From positions 372,001 to 436,000 of the forward strand of contig CAWJPW010000011.1 of NCBI GenBank assembly GCA_963844845.1: DNA of 64,000 nt, written 5' to 3'. Positions 10,236 through 18,995 of the stretch are shown piece by piece. Made by a program: the position numbers and the translations under genes. The DNA is from CAWJPW01 sp963844845 (GTDB taxonomy: Bacteria; Acidobacteriota; Thermoanaerobaculia; Thermoanaerobaculales; Sulfomarinibacteraceae). Under the pieces are notes generated by a model. It saw only the letters and a list, made by a program, of their open reading frames with translations, did no database searches and was not told the origin of the DNA. Position 1 is the first letter of the stretch. Each line of letters begins with the position of its first letter.

Positions 10236-11228
10236 TCAGAGGTGCCATTCCCTACCAGAATCCGCTTTGTCGGTTTGCCTGACAGCTGAACCGCCAACCG
10301 CTCCCGCATACAACCAGAGGAACAGGAATGCGCCAACGTGCTTTGGATAACGGGCAAACCACCAAGAGACCCGGCGGCCAGAGAGAATCCCTGTGAAGTA
10401 CTCTCGAAGGGTGCTGCGGGTCTCACTCAGCCCAAGGAAACGTCGTTTCCGCCAAAGAAACCACGCGTGGCCTATCGAGCTCAGCACGGCGCGCCGCCGA
10501 GAAGCCTCTGGCGCGTTGATCTCCTCACTAAACCGTATGACCCACAAATGCGTCCGCAACTCGCTGAGGCGTCTGCGATGTAGCGATACGCTTGATGACC
10601 GTGGGTTCTGGCAATAGAAGTACCGCCTCTCGCACAGGCCAATCTCTCGAGCTCCATAGAGCGCCAGCCGACTAACCGCTTCGTCGGCATTGCTGGCACG
10701 TGGCAGCTCCTTCTCGTACGCCTCCAAGTAGAGCGCACGTCTTGACACACCCAACGGGTGAATCCTCCACGATCCGATCGTCAGCAAGGCGGCCTGTCTG
10801 CCCGAAAGAGGGAAGTCATTTGAGTCGAGCTTCAGGTGTTCCGATGTTCTTTCTTCGTTCGCTCTCCAAAGTCGCCAAAGACACACATCCAGCCCTTGCT
10901 TGACAGCCGTCCTGTACGCCTGCTCAATCGCTCCATCTTCGATGTAGTCGTCAGCGTCTACGTATGCCACCCAATCAAAATGCGCTCGCAAGAAGCCAGT
11001 TCGCCTGGCGCCTGCAATCCCTTCATTGCGGCCATGGCGAATCAAATGCACATTCGCGTAGCGCTCCTGCGCCTGTTCAGCAATCTTGTCGGAGCCGTCG
11101 GTCGAGCCGTCGTCAATAATGAGAATCTCGCCTGGTCCCACCCCGCGCATCACAGACTCGACACTACGCATGAGCGAAGAGCCGGAATTGTAGTTCGGTA
11201 TAACGACTGATACGGGAACGCCTGCCAT
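10236..11228 (-). CDS. Glycosyltransferase family 2 (GT-A)
   Basis: A 330-residue GT-A enzyme. It shows VSVVIPNYNSGSSLMRSVES at the start, EILIIDDGSTDGS, and the metal/nucleotide-binding motif FDWVAYVDADDYIEDGAIE. A basic C-terminal part (RRRAVLSSIGHAWFLWRKRR) may associate with the membrane. I prefer the ATG at 11228, which has GAGG six bases upstream; a TTG at 11240 and an ATG at 11234 are alternatives in the same frame. It belongs to the lower-GC block, with 57 bases separating it from the next upstream glycosyltransferase. Confidence 0.87.
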   Translation of the reverse strand: MAGVPVSVVIPNYNSGSSLMRSVESVMRGVGPGEILIIDDGSTDGSDKIAEQAQERYANVHLIRHGRNEGIAGARRTGFLRAHFDWVAYVDADDYIEDGAIEQAYRTAVKQGLDVCLWRLWRANEERTSEHLKLDSNDFPLSGRQAALLTIGSWRIHPLGVSRRALYLEAYEKELPRASNADEAVSRLALYGAREIGLCERRYFYCQNPRSSSVSLHRRRLSELRTHLWVIRFSEEINAPEASRRRAVLSSIGHAWFLWRKRRFLGLSETRSTLREYFTGILSGRRVSWWFARYPKHVGAFLFLWLYAGAVGGSAVRQTDKADSGREWHL

Positions 11229-11285
11229 TTGCATCCTCAACTGCCCGCAGCCTGGTCCACCCCGCCAACACCCCGAGCGAAGCCG

Positions 11286-12248
11286 TTACTTCTGGGATGC
11301 CGCATAGCGAATGCCTTTCAATCGAGCGTAGGCTCTCTGCGTCAGCAGACGTTGTGCGATACGTCGAGCGGCCGCCCATCCAATGACTGGCGCGAAGTTC
11401 CACCTCAAACAGCCGCGAGCCGCAGCGTCTCTCGAGATATCGAGAAACACCCCATATCCCCCTTGAAGAATCGCGGACGACATCTCGTACTGATACATGC
11501 GCTGAATCGCGCGCTCCCTGTCGCTTTCAGCGAGTCGATCAAGGTACTTCCTCCGCTCCTCCATTGAGCGTCGCCACCACTTCGACGTCCCAGAGCCCGC
11601 ATTTGATGGACTCACTCGCCAGAGCGTGAGGTCCTCGCTCAGATATCCAAAGCGCACACCAGACGCAGATGCTCGCAGAAAATAGGGCCAGTCCTCGAAT
11701 GGCAGCGACTCGTCAAATGCACCGACTTCTTCCAGCACCTCTCGCCGATACATAACCGTTGGCGCCACAACACCAACTGAACCCAGCATGAACCCCCTCA
11801 AACAACAGCCCGTCGCCGGTAGGTACCTCCCTTGCATGCTGAAAAGGATTTTGCCGGATGCGTCAATTCTCTTCGCGCCGGTGTGCAGGATGCCGACAGA
11901 CTCATCTCGCAGAAACTCGGCGATCTGCCGCTCAATCCGATCAGGAACCATCATGTCGTCGGAAGCCAGCACCGCCACGAAAGTTCCGCAAGCGCTATCG
12001 ATCGCGGTGTTCAATGCACTCGCGATGCCGCCATTTGTCTTCCGCTGTGCGATCATTGGGATCGGGCTCTTCTGTTGGAGGCGGTGCACAATCTCAGAAG
12101 TATCATCTGTCGAGCCATCGTCGATAACAACAAGCTCTAAAGATCGCCAAGTTTGCGACCACACGCTCCTGATCGCTGCCTCGACGTACTCCTGGTGATT
12201 ATAGGCGGGCATTACCACACTCACCATTGCCTGTGTAGCGTTTCTCAT
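11286..12248 (-). CDS. Glycosyltransferase family 2 (GT-A)
   Basis: A 320-residue GT-A enzyme with VSVVMPAYNHQEYVEAAIRS, ELVVIDDGSTDDTS, and the DXD region FVAVLASDDMMVPDRIE. A later FEDWPYFLRASASG stretch matches the ED acceptor-side motif common in the family. The ATG at 12248 is chosen because upstream in-frame starts (TTG at 12281) have no ribosome site; the ATG at 12227 just before VSVVMPAY is another option. The gene is in the lower-GC block between the Wzx-like flippase and the other GT2 gene. Sugar specificity is unknown. Confidence 0.86.
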   Translation of the reverse strand: MRNATQAMVSVVMPAYNHQEYVEAAIRSVWSQTWRSLELVVIDDGSTDDTSEIVHRLQQKSPIPMIAQRKTNGGIASALNTAIDSACGTFVAVLASDDMMVPDRIERQIAEFLRDESVGILHTGAKRIDASGKILFSMQGRYLPATGCCLRGFMLGSVGVVAPTVMYRREVLEEVGAFDESLPFEDWPYFLRASASGVRFGYLSEDLTLWRVSPSNAGSGTSKWWRRSMEERRKYLDRLAESDRERAIQRMYQYEMSSAILQGGYGVFLDISRDAAARGCLRWNFAPVIGWAAARRIAQRLLTQRAYARLKGIRYAASQK

Positions 12249-12297
12249 GGGCGATGCAGCATTAGGCCGTTCGGGAACCAAGAAGTCACCATGTCAT

Positions 12298-13776
12298 TCA
12301 GCTCATCAGGCGCATTTGCAAGAGCTTCTTTATTGCGCGTGCCGCAGCAATGAGACAAAGGGGGACCCCGAGTACTGCGGCTGACACCGGAGAAGATCTT
12401 GAAACCACAGATACTCCCCCGGCAGCGACAAAGAGGACAATCAGAGAGCGGCACGTGCTAGCCCGCATTTTGAAGTTGTAATGGCGATTTGCAATCCAGT
12501 AAACGAGAACTACGCTGTAAGCGAGCTGAACAAGAAACGCAACGCCAGCAGCCTCGATGTGTAACCAAGGCAATAGAAAGAGTACAGAAGCCACGAACAA
12601 CGCGTCTCCGGTTGCGTTGATCGTCAGGTACAGTCTTCCGCTACCGTGAGCCAGAATGATAAACCCAATGGCCCAGGAGGGAACCTTCAGGACGTCACCC
12701 AGGATTTGCCACCGCATTATGACAGCTGCGGTTTGAAACTCGTTCGTGTAAAGCATCGAGAGGATCCATGGAAGTAGCGCAAGTACGCCCAAGAGAATTG
12801 GCGCTATCAAGAGAAGGGCTACCTCGAGCTGGTCGTTCACGATATTATTGAATTCGAAGCGACTATCGATAGCGCTCGAGAGACGAGGATAGTAGTCGGC
12901 CGCCATAGCACCCAATACGATGCCGAGATAATTCCCAGAGATCGCGGTTGCAGCTTGAAAGTACCCAGCTGCATCCAAGCCCAGGCGTCGAGTGAGTATC
13001 GCCTTGACGGCAAGAACTGCAACGCCTCCGATAACGGTGGAGACCATAATGAAGAGGCCAAGTGTCGTCATTTGGCGCCACTGGGCCCAAACCGCCGCCG
13101 GCTGAGTATTTCCCCTGCTAACCTTGGGAAGAAGACGCACGTACCAAGACGACCCTACGACTGTGAATACGGGTGTGGCTATCACGAAGAAGGGAATTCC
13201 GGCAGCACCCAGGCGCCAGACGAAGAGTAGGCCAACAGCAGCACCTATGATCGCGCCGACAATACCCGCCTTCACCATGTCGCCGATCTTCCTCATACCC
13301 TGGAGGAGAGCCGTCTGCGAAGCGGCAATCAACGTGGCAAGGACCCCAACGCCTAGCCAGGCGACATCATTGGACCGGGCGACATCCCCAAAGACCAAAC
13401 TGGCTATCTGCGCTCGAAACAGCCACAGCCCTCCCAGCCCGACGAGCCCAAGGGCCAGATTCGAGCGCCACAGCGCCTTCCGGACGCAACTCAACCTGCC
13501 GAGGTCGGAACCCGCAGCCGCTATCTGGCGGACACCGCTGCTGCCCAGGCCCAGACCAAACACGGTCGCCGCGGTACCCATCACACCTTGAAGGACGCCC
13601 ATCACGCCGATTCCTGAAGGGCCCAACAGAATCGCAAGCACTTTCGAACGAATGAGCTTGACAAGGATGCCAAGTGCCTTTCCGCCTCCCACAACCGATG
13701 TGGCCCTCAGAATCTCGCTATAGGACCTCCTCCTCCGGAGTGGCTCACTCTCCATGACGCTCTCTGGCACGTTCAT
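12298..13776 (-). CDS. Wzx-like lipid-linked oligosaccharide flippase (MOP superfamily)
   Basis: A 492-residue integral membrane protein with about 12-14 hydrophobic segments and the N-terminal polysaccharide-synthase signature region SYSEILRATSVVGGGKALGI followed by LLGPSGIGVMGVLQG. A conserved central stretch, LGLDAAGYFQAATAISGNYL, matches other O-antigen translocases of the RfbX/Wzx group. It would flip the undecaprenyl-linked repeat unit to the periplasm. The ATG at 13776 lies four bases after the upstream transaminase stop. GC content is among the lowest in the window. A second, ABC-type flippase candidate is encoded at 16027-17832. Confidence 0.88.
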   Translation of the reverse strand: MNVPESVMESEPLRRRRSYSEILRATSVVGGGKALGILVKLIRSKVLAILLGPSGIGVMGVLQGVMGTAATVFGLGLGSSGVRQIAAAGSDLGRLSCVRKALWRSNLALGLVGLGGLWLFRAQIASLVFGDVARSNDVAWLGVGVLATLIAASQTALLQGMRKIGDMVKAGIVGAIIGAAVGLLFVWRLGAAGIPFFVIATPVFTVVGSSWYVRLLPKVSRGNTQPAAVWAQWRQMTTLGLFIMVSTVIGGVAVLAVKAILTRRLGLDAAGYFQAATAISGNYLGIVLGAMAADYYPRLSSAIDSRFEFNNIVNDQLEVALLLIAPILLGVLALLPWILSMLYTNEFQTAAVIMRWQILGDVLKVPSWAIGFIILAHGSGRLYLTINATGDALFVASVLFLLPWLHIEAAGVAFLVQLAYSVVLVYWIANRHYNFKMRASTCRSLIVLFVAAGGVSVVSRSSPVSAAVLGVPLCLIAAARAIKKLLQMRLMS

Positions 13777-13780
13777 AGCC

Positions 13781-14905
13781 TCAGGTTCTCTCACACGCCT
13801 CTCCCGAGAGCACGCGAATGAGGTACTCAACTGCTTCGGGGCTATGGTGGGGCCCAATCGGTAGGCTAAGAACCTCGCGGTGCATCTGTTCAGCTACCGG
13901 GAGACCTTCTTGAGGGAGCGTAAGATTCGAATACGCTGCCTGGAGATGTGGCGGAATCGGGTAATGAACCAGAGTGTGAATTCCGGCTGAAGATAGCTGG
14001 CGTTGGAGTTCGCCGCGCTGTGGATGCCTGACAACAAACACATGCCAGCAGGGGTCGGCCCACTCGGGAACCACAGGCAGCGTTAGTCCATCTATCGCCG
14101 TAAGGCCCCCCAAGTAACGGCACGCTATCTTCCTTCGCCGATCGTTCCACTCGTCCAGCCTTGCAAGCTTTACGTGCAAGAAGGCCGCCTGCAGAGGATC
14201 GAGCCGAGAGTTGAAGCCTATGAACTCGTTCTCGTACTTCACCCGGGAGCCGTAGTTGCGCAGTACTCTGACGTTGTCCGCGAGGCGGTCGTCGTCTGTT
14301 GTAACCGCACCGGCATCGCCGAAGGCCCCGAGGTTCTTCCCCGGGTAGAAACTCCAACCGGCGGCGTGCCCAAGCCCACCCACAGGCCGGCCCTTGTACC
14401 GCGCGCCGTGAGCCTGAGCGGCGTCCTCGAACACCGCTAGCCTGTGCTTCTTCGCAACCGCGTTGATCGGATCCATGTCCGCGGGTTGGCCGTAGAGGTG
14501 GACCGGCAATATCGCCCTGGTCCGGGGTGTGATCGCTGCTTCGACCCTCGAGGGATCGATGTTGAAGGTGGCGGGATTCGGCTCTACGGGCACGGGCTTG
14601 GCACCCGCATGCGAGACCGCTAGCCACGTGGCGATGTAGGTGTTAGAGGGGACGATGACCTCGTCTCCTGGACCGATGCCGGCCGCCCGGAGGATCAGAT
14701 GAAGGGCGTCGAGCCCGCTGGCTACGCCGATGCAGTGGCGGACGCCGCAGTAGTCCGCCCAATCCCGTTCGAACGCCTCCACCTCCTCACCAAGGATGTA
14801 CGAACCCGACTCCATGACACGCCGGTAGGCCTTATCGAGCTCGCCCTTGAGTTCGCGGTACGCGGCACCGACGTCGAGAAATGGGATTGTCTGGTGCTGT
14901 TTCAT
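13781..14905 (-). CDS. dTDP-3-keto-6-deoxyhexose 3-aminotransferase (FdtB/QdtB-like, DegT family)
   Basis: A 374-residue DegT-family transaminase. It shows the opening IPFLDVGAAYRELK, the PLP stretch AVFEDAAQAHGARYKG, and the catalytic lysine in WSFYPGKNLGAFGDAGA (about K190). Close matches in memory are FdtB/QdtB/WecE-type enzymes. The upstream gene encodes the 3,4-ketoisomerase and acetyltransferase of the same route, so it most likely aminates C3 of the dTDP-3-keto sugar. The start is eight bases after the upstream stop. Whether the sugar is Fuc3N or Qui3N cannot be told from sequence alone. Confidence 0.88.
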   Translation of the reverse strand: MKQHQTIPFLDVGAAYRELKGELDKAYRRVMESGSYILGEEVEAFERDWADYCGVRHCIGVASGLDALHLILRAAGIGPGDEVIVPSNTYIATWLAVSHAGAKPVPVEPNPATFNIDPSRVEAAITPRTRAILPVHLYGQPADMDPINAVAKKHRLAVFEDAAQAHGARYKGRPVGGLGHAAGWSFYPGKNLGAFGDAGAVTTDDDRLADNVRVLRNYGSRVKYENEFIGFNSRLDPLQAAFLHVKLARLDEWNDRRRKIACRYLGGLTAIDGLTLPVVPEWADPCWHVFVVRHPQRGELQRQLSSAGIHTLVHYPIPPHLQAAYSNLTLPQEGLPVAEQMHREVLSLPIGPHHSPEAVEYLIRVLSGEACERT

Positions 14906-14913
14906 GCTTGAGC

Positions 14914-15870
14914 CTACTGGCGTTGTTCTCGGACCAGCGATAGGAAGTCGTCGTAGTCGCGGACGTAGTCCTCGGGCTCATAGCCGCGGTCTGCCAAGAC
15001 TAGGAGAACAGCGTCTCTTGAATATTTGTATTGGACACTCCAAACCATGGGCTGAATGTGGACACCCACGGAAGGGGCGACGAGTTGTATCTCAGCCCGA
15101 GAGGAACCGTCGTCCACGATAAGACTGCATTCTCCCGCGACGCACACGAGAAACTCGTGCAGCTTGCGGTGCGCGTGCTCACCCCGCACGTTTCTGCTGG
15201 GGACGTTGAACACCGTGAAGAAACGGTGCGGCTCAAACGGGAGGTCGTTAGGTCTCTCGCCGACCATCAAACTCCCCCTGAGATCGGCAAACAGAGGGAG
15301 ACTGTGCACCGTGACACCTCTGACTGAGACTCCTGCTGGGCCGCCGCCGGGCTCAGCTGACTGGGAGGCTGCCGGAGCCAACTCCGCGTCGACGTAACCC
15401 TTGATGTATGCCGGGTTGCCGACGACGATCGTTCTCGGCGGCACATCGGCGACCACCACCGCCCCGGCCCCCACCATTGCGCCACGGCCAATGGTGACGC
15501 CGGGAAGCAGTGTGGCGTTTGCTCCGACCGATGCGCCCTGACGGACCAGGGTTCGTGGGTACTTGTCAATATGATTCTTGGAGCGGGGAAACCGGTCGTT
15601 CGTGAAGGTCGCGTTCGGGCCGACAAACACATCATCTCCCAGCGTGACGGCGTCCCAGACTTGGACCCCACACTTGATCGTGACCCTGTCACCGATGACC
15701 ACATCATTCTCGATGAAGACGTGGTCACAAATGTTGCAATCGCTACCGATCCTGGCTCCTGGCAGCACATGCGCGAACGCCCAGATCCTCGTTCGGGATC
15801 CCACAGTTGCTCCCGCTTCGACGAGTGCATTTGGATGGATAAAGGCTTCAGGATGGATCAAACCGTCCAT
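14914..15870 (-). CDS. Bifunctional sugar N-acetyltransferase / 3,4-ketoisomerase (FdtD/WxcM-like fusion)
   Basis: A 318-residue fusion. Residues 1-165 are a left-handed beta-helix acetyltransferase (IHPNALVEAGATVGSRTRIW, VFVGPNATFTNDRFPRSKN, IVVGNPAYIKGYV). An Ala/Pro/Ser linker (165-180) leads to a cupin of the FdtA/QdtA/WxcM type (FFTVFNVPSRNVRGEHAHRK, about 217-236), where the HAH motif carries the catalytic histidines. The two ends of the 3-acetamido-3,6-dideoxyhexose pathway are thus on one chain, with the transaminase next door. The ATG at 15870 follows a GGAGGGAG site. RmlA is in the window; RmlB is not. Confidence 0.9.
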   Translation of the reverse strand: MDGLIHPEAFIHPNALVEAGATVGSRTRIWAFAHVLPGARIGSDCNICDHVFIENDVVIGDRVTIKCGVQVWDAVTLGDDVFVGPNATFTNDRFPRSKNHIDKYPRTLVRQGASVGANATLLPGVTIGRGAMVGAGAVVVADVPPRTIVVGNPAYIKGYVDAELAPAASQSAEPGGGPAGVSVRGVTVHSLPLFADLRGSLMVGERPNDLPFEPHRFFTVFNVPSRNVRGEHAHRKLHEFLVCVAGECSLIVDDGSSRAEIQLVAPSVGVHIQPMVWSVQYKYSRDAVLLVLADRGYEPEDYVRDYDDFLSLVREQRQ

Positions 15871-16026
15871 GGGATCGCTCTCCCTCCAATCGTCGGCGCG
15901 CACTCGCCGCTCTGAGACCTTGGCCATGCACGCGCCAGGCAATCCTCGTTCTGGCTGAGCTGCGCCGCGGTAGACCCATGCGCTGCTCACCCAAGGTAGA
16001 CGCGAGCCATTTGGCAGGTGACCAGC

Positions 16027-17832
16027 TCACGGAAACCCGCCAGCCGGCACCTTCGCCATCGCGCGGAAGGTCTCGTTCCGCGCCACCAGCTCGGTGTAGG
16101 TACCCTCGTCGACGACGCGGCCGTCCTCGATCATGACGATGCGGTCGGCGGGCTGGACGGTGGTGAGGCGGTGGGCGATGAGGATGATCGTCTTCTGCCC
16201 GGCGAGCTCGCGGATCGCGTCCATGACGGCGGTCTCGGTGACGCCGTCGAGGGCGCTGGTCGCCTCGTCCATCACCAGCACCTCGGGATCGTGGTAGAGC
16301 GCGCGGGCGATGCCCACCCGCTGACGCTGGCCGCCGCTCAGGCGGACCCCCCGCTCGCCGACGACGGTGCCGTAGCCGTCCGGGAGGGTGGCGACGAACT
16401 CGTGCAGGTGGGCGATGCGGGCGGCCCGCTCCACCCGACACTCGTCGATCTCGTCGTCGGGCACGCCGAAGGCGATGTTGCGCGCCACCGTGTCGTCCGC
16501 GAGGAAGATGTGCTGCGGCACGTACCCCACCTGGCGCCGCCACCGCGGGATCGTCGTCCCGTCCAGCACGGCGCCGTCCACCGTCAGCCGGCCCTCGTCC
16601 GGCTCGTACAGCCCCAGCAGGAGGTCGACCAGGGTGGTCTTGCCCGATCCGGTGCTGCCGACGATGCCCACCGTCTGGTTGCGCTCGATGGTCAGCGAGA
16701 CTCCGTGCAGCGCCTCAAACGCCGCGCCCGGGTACCGGAACGACACGCCGGAGAGCTCGATCGCGTCGGCGAACGGCAGCGGGAGACGGTCGCCCTCCGC
16801 CGCGGGCGCATCCTCCGCGAACCGCGCCAGGTCCTCACAGAGCTCGTCCAGCGAGGCCCGGTTGAAGCGGATGCTGACCAGGGCGGCGAAGAGCGATTGC
16901 ACCGCCGGCATCAGCCGGTAGCCGGCGAAGACGTAGAGGCCGGCGAGCGGGAGCACGGCGGTGAGCCCGCGGCCGGTGTTGAGCGCCACCACGACGACGA
17001 GGACGACCCCGCCGAACGCGAGGGTCTCGAGGAAGTAGCGCGGCAGCTGGCCGATCGTGGCGTTGGCGGCGAGCGCCTTCGTGAAACGTCGCGACGGCTC
17101 GGCGAACTGGGCGACGAAGGCCTCCTCGCGCTGCAGCACCTTCACGTCCTTGATCCCGCCGAAGGCCTCGCTGGTGACCTTGTAGCGCAGCCGGTTCGCC
17201 TCCACCCACTCGCGCCCGAGGCTCGACTGGCGCCGCCGCACCGCCAGGTAGACGAGCCCGTACAAGCTGCCGATCACGGTCACCGCCGCCGCCGCCAGCC
17301 CGGGGCTCACCGCCACCAGCATCCCGGTGATGGCGACGACCACGAGGATCTGTGCCACGAAGGTGATCACCGGCCGGACCACGCCGGCCAGAGCCGCCCG
17401 CACCTCGCTGAGGATGTTCTTGTTCAGGGACGCCGAGTTGCGCTCGACGAAGAAGCCGTAGGGCTGCGCGAGGTAGCCGCGCAGCAGGCGCATGGCGAGC
17501 TCGTGGTTGGCGTCCCAGACGAAGCGCTGCATCGTCCAGGTGAACAGGGCGCTGAGCCCGTTGCTCAGCACCAGCAGCGCCAGCACGACCACCCCGGCGG
17601 CCACGAGGAACCCCGAGTCGGTGGTGAAGCCGCCGCGGCCGTAGAGCCACTGCAGGTACCCCCGGCTGTGGATCGCGCCGGGGTTGGCGGCGAGCTCGAG
17701 GAACGGCGCCACGCTGGCGACACCGAGGAGCTCCACTCCCGCCCGGACGATCAGAGCCGCGAGCAGGAGCGCCGCCTGGACCCGCTGGCGGCGGGTCAGG
17801 AGGCTGATGAGCTGGCGGATCAGTTTCGGCAT
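16027..17832 (-). CDS. ABC transporter, fused membrane and ATPase domains (MsbA/PglK-type)
   Basis: A 601-residue half-transporter. Six hydrophobic segments lie in residues 18-310 and the ATPase domain in 355-601, with Walker A GSTGSGKTT (392-400), signature LSGGQRQR (498-505), Walker B VLVMDEATSALD and the switch IAHRLTT. It belongs to the lipid/oligosaccharide exporter group. Placement in a locus with a PglC/D/E/F-like set makes PglK-type flipping of a lipid-linked sugar a reasonable idea, but MsbA-like lipid A export fits equally from sequence. No ribosome site is evident before the ATG at 17832. Confidence 0.88.
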   Translation of the reverse strand: MPKLIRQLISLLTRRQRVQAALLLAALIVRAGVELLGVASVAPFLELAANPGAIHSRGYLQWLYGRGGFTTDSGFLVAAGVVVLALLVLSNGLSALFTWTMQRFVWDANHELAMRLLRGYLAQPYGFFVERNSASLNKNILSEVRAALAGVVRPVITFVAQILVVVAITGMLVAVSPGLAAAAVTVIGSLYGLVYLAVRRRQSSLGREWVEANRLRYKVTSEAFGGIKDVKVLQREEAFVAQFAEPSRRFTKALAANATIGQLPRYFLETLAFGGVVLVVVVALNTGRGLTAVLPLAGLYVFAGYRLMPAVQSLFAALVSIRFNRASLDELCEDLARFAEDAPAAEGDRLPLPFADAIELSGVSFRYPGAAFEALHGVSLTIERNQTVGIVGSTGSGKTTLVDLLLGLYEPDEGRLTVDGAVLDGTTIPRWRRQVGYVPQHIFLADDTVARNIAFGVPDDEIDECRVERAARIAHLHEFVATLPDGYGTVVGERGVRLSGGQRQRVGIARALYHDPEVLVMDEATSALDGVTETAVMDAIRELAGQKTIILIAHRLTTVQPADRIVMIEDGRVVDEGTYTELVARNETFRAMAKVPAGGFP

Positions 17833-17933
17833 CTCGAGGGGGCTTCAGCCGCTCGCGCTCGGAAGCGGCATCGCATGGAGGTCACGGCGTCGAAATCGGC
17901 GCGATGAGTGGACAGGAAATACAGCTTCCGCTC

Positions 17934-17955
17934 TATGATTGCACATGCAATCATA
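17934..17955. promoter_or_regulatory. Inverted repeat, possible operator
   Basis: Ten-base arms TATGATTGCA and TGCAATCATA separated by two bases form a near-perfect dyad in an unusually AT-rich patch about 100 bases upstream of the ABC transporter start. Such symmetry fits a dimeric repressor or activator site. A TTGATT hexamer lies next to it on the minus strand. No regulator gene is adjacent, so the partner is unknown. Confidence 0.4.
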
Positions 17956-18374
17956 TGAAATCAATGGTCTTAACGGAGTATACGAGGGATCGCTGTGGAT
18001 GGCAATCCCGGATTGGCCGAGACCGGGCGAAGCCCCGGTATCGCCGCCGCCGGCACGGCCACACCGCCAGGCGCTCGTGTCGCGTCCCGGCTGCTCTCAG
18101 GCTGACTCTGCATCCACCCCCCAGTGCGGCGCCCATTGCCGATTGTGTGGCTTCCGCCCGGGGGAGTCAAGGGATGATGTTGTCAGGCAGGGAGATAGGG
18201 CGGGGGAGAGGGGTGGCGGTGCGGTCGGTCACAGGGCCGGCGCGGGGACGTCGCCGGGGCCGCGGCGGCGGTTCTGCGGGGAGGCCCCCCGGCTCCGGCC
18301 CCGCGGGCCTCCGCTTCCGGTGACATGGGGCACGAGCTCGGCCGCCGCGGCGGCCCGGGCCCGGCGAACGCTGT

Positions 18375-18406
18375 GGTGGCGCGCTTGAGATGCGCGCCTA
18401 CACCAC
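18375..18406. repeat. Solitary REP-like hairpin
   Basis: GGCGCGC and GCGCGCC pair around a seven-base loop and are followed by TACACCAC, so the minus strand reads GTGGTGTAG followed by the stem. The GTAG foot is the same as in the REP array at 21.9-24.6 kb, but the stem and loop are diverged. Confidence 0.6.
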
Positions 18407-18476
18407 CATCCCCCCACCCCGCTCCGCCGAACGCCGCCACCGCAGCTAGGCGGGCGGGGGCGTGGGTGCTGCGGTG

Positions 18477-18520
18477 GGATCCTTCGACTCCGGCGCTGCG
18501 GGCCTTCGCTCAGGATGACA
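18477..18520. repeat. Dispersed palindromic repeat of the 'GGATCCTTCG...CAGGATGACA' type
   Basis: The element opens GGATCCTTCGACTCCGG and closes TTCGCTCAGGATGACA; ATCCT and AGGAT pair across it. I recall similar elements scattered in intergenic regions of many environmental bacterial genomes, but only one copy is seen in this window, so family membership rests on memory. Confidence 0.4.
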
Positions 18521-18770
18521 GGTTGGGGTGGCGGCGCGGTCGGAGCGGCCGTCCAACACCGCGTCGCGGAACGGATCGCGGACAAACTCGATCGCGAGAA
18601 GCCCTGCCAACGCCCCGAAGGCGACAGTAGGCGGAATCCTCGAGCCACCGATCTTCATGACCGTTCTTGCCCCTGGGTTCACGCCCTCCAGCGGGCGCTT
18701 CAATCCTCGGATGCCGAAATGAAACTGTCGTTCCCCTGTCACCGTATCGAGACGTGGAGGAAGAGCGACA

Positions 18771-18995
18771 ATGCTCAAGACGCTGCGCGCCGTCCGCTTC
18801 CTGTTCATCGGCCCGATGATCCTGGCGATGCTTTTCGTCATCAACTGGATGACATCACCAGGCGACTGGTGGGTCCAGTGGGCGGCTCTCGGCATCGGCA
18901 TCGCCTGGATGATCTCGCTGATGCGCGTACTCTTCGCCCTCGTCGTCGCGGGAGGCATCGCCGCCGTGGTCGCGGCCCTGCGGCGTCCCGGCTAG
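18771..18995 (+). CDS. Small two-TM hypothetical membrane protein
   Basis: A 74-residue protein with two or three hydrophobic stretches (FLFIGPMILAMLFVINWM, then WAALGIGIAWMISLM and LFALVVAGGIAAVVAAL). An ORF this hydrophobic preceded by GGAGGAAG ten bases before the ATG is likely real. It is the only plus-strand gene in the polysaccharide locus. Its TAG stop shares the CTAG palindrome with the stop of the convergent GDP-fucose synthase gene. I do not recognise a family. Confidence 0.6.
   Translation: MLKTLRAVRFLFIGPMILAMLFVINWMTSPGDWWVQWAALGIGIAWMISLMRVLFALVVAGGIAAVVAALRRPG

Larger units (their letters stand above)
17833..18770. other. Long intergenic region with dyad and repeats
   Basis: About 940 bases without a convincing gene. 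It begins with a short AT-richer stretch (17930-18000) holding a dyad, continues with G-rich low-complexity sequence (18190-18320), one REP-like hairpin (18375-18406) and a copy of a palindromic repeat (18477-18520). The small frames here have no ribosome site and no recognisable content. It probably holds the promoter for the ABC transporter gene and the 5' region of the small membrane protein gene. Confidence 0.5.

Noticed and set aside
16018..17907. 629-residue plus-strand frame opposite the ABC transporter
   Set aside because: Antisense shadow: rich in His, Arg, Gly and Glu without motifs, while the minus strand has a complete ABC transporter.
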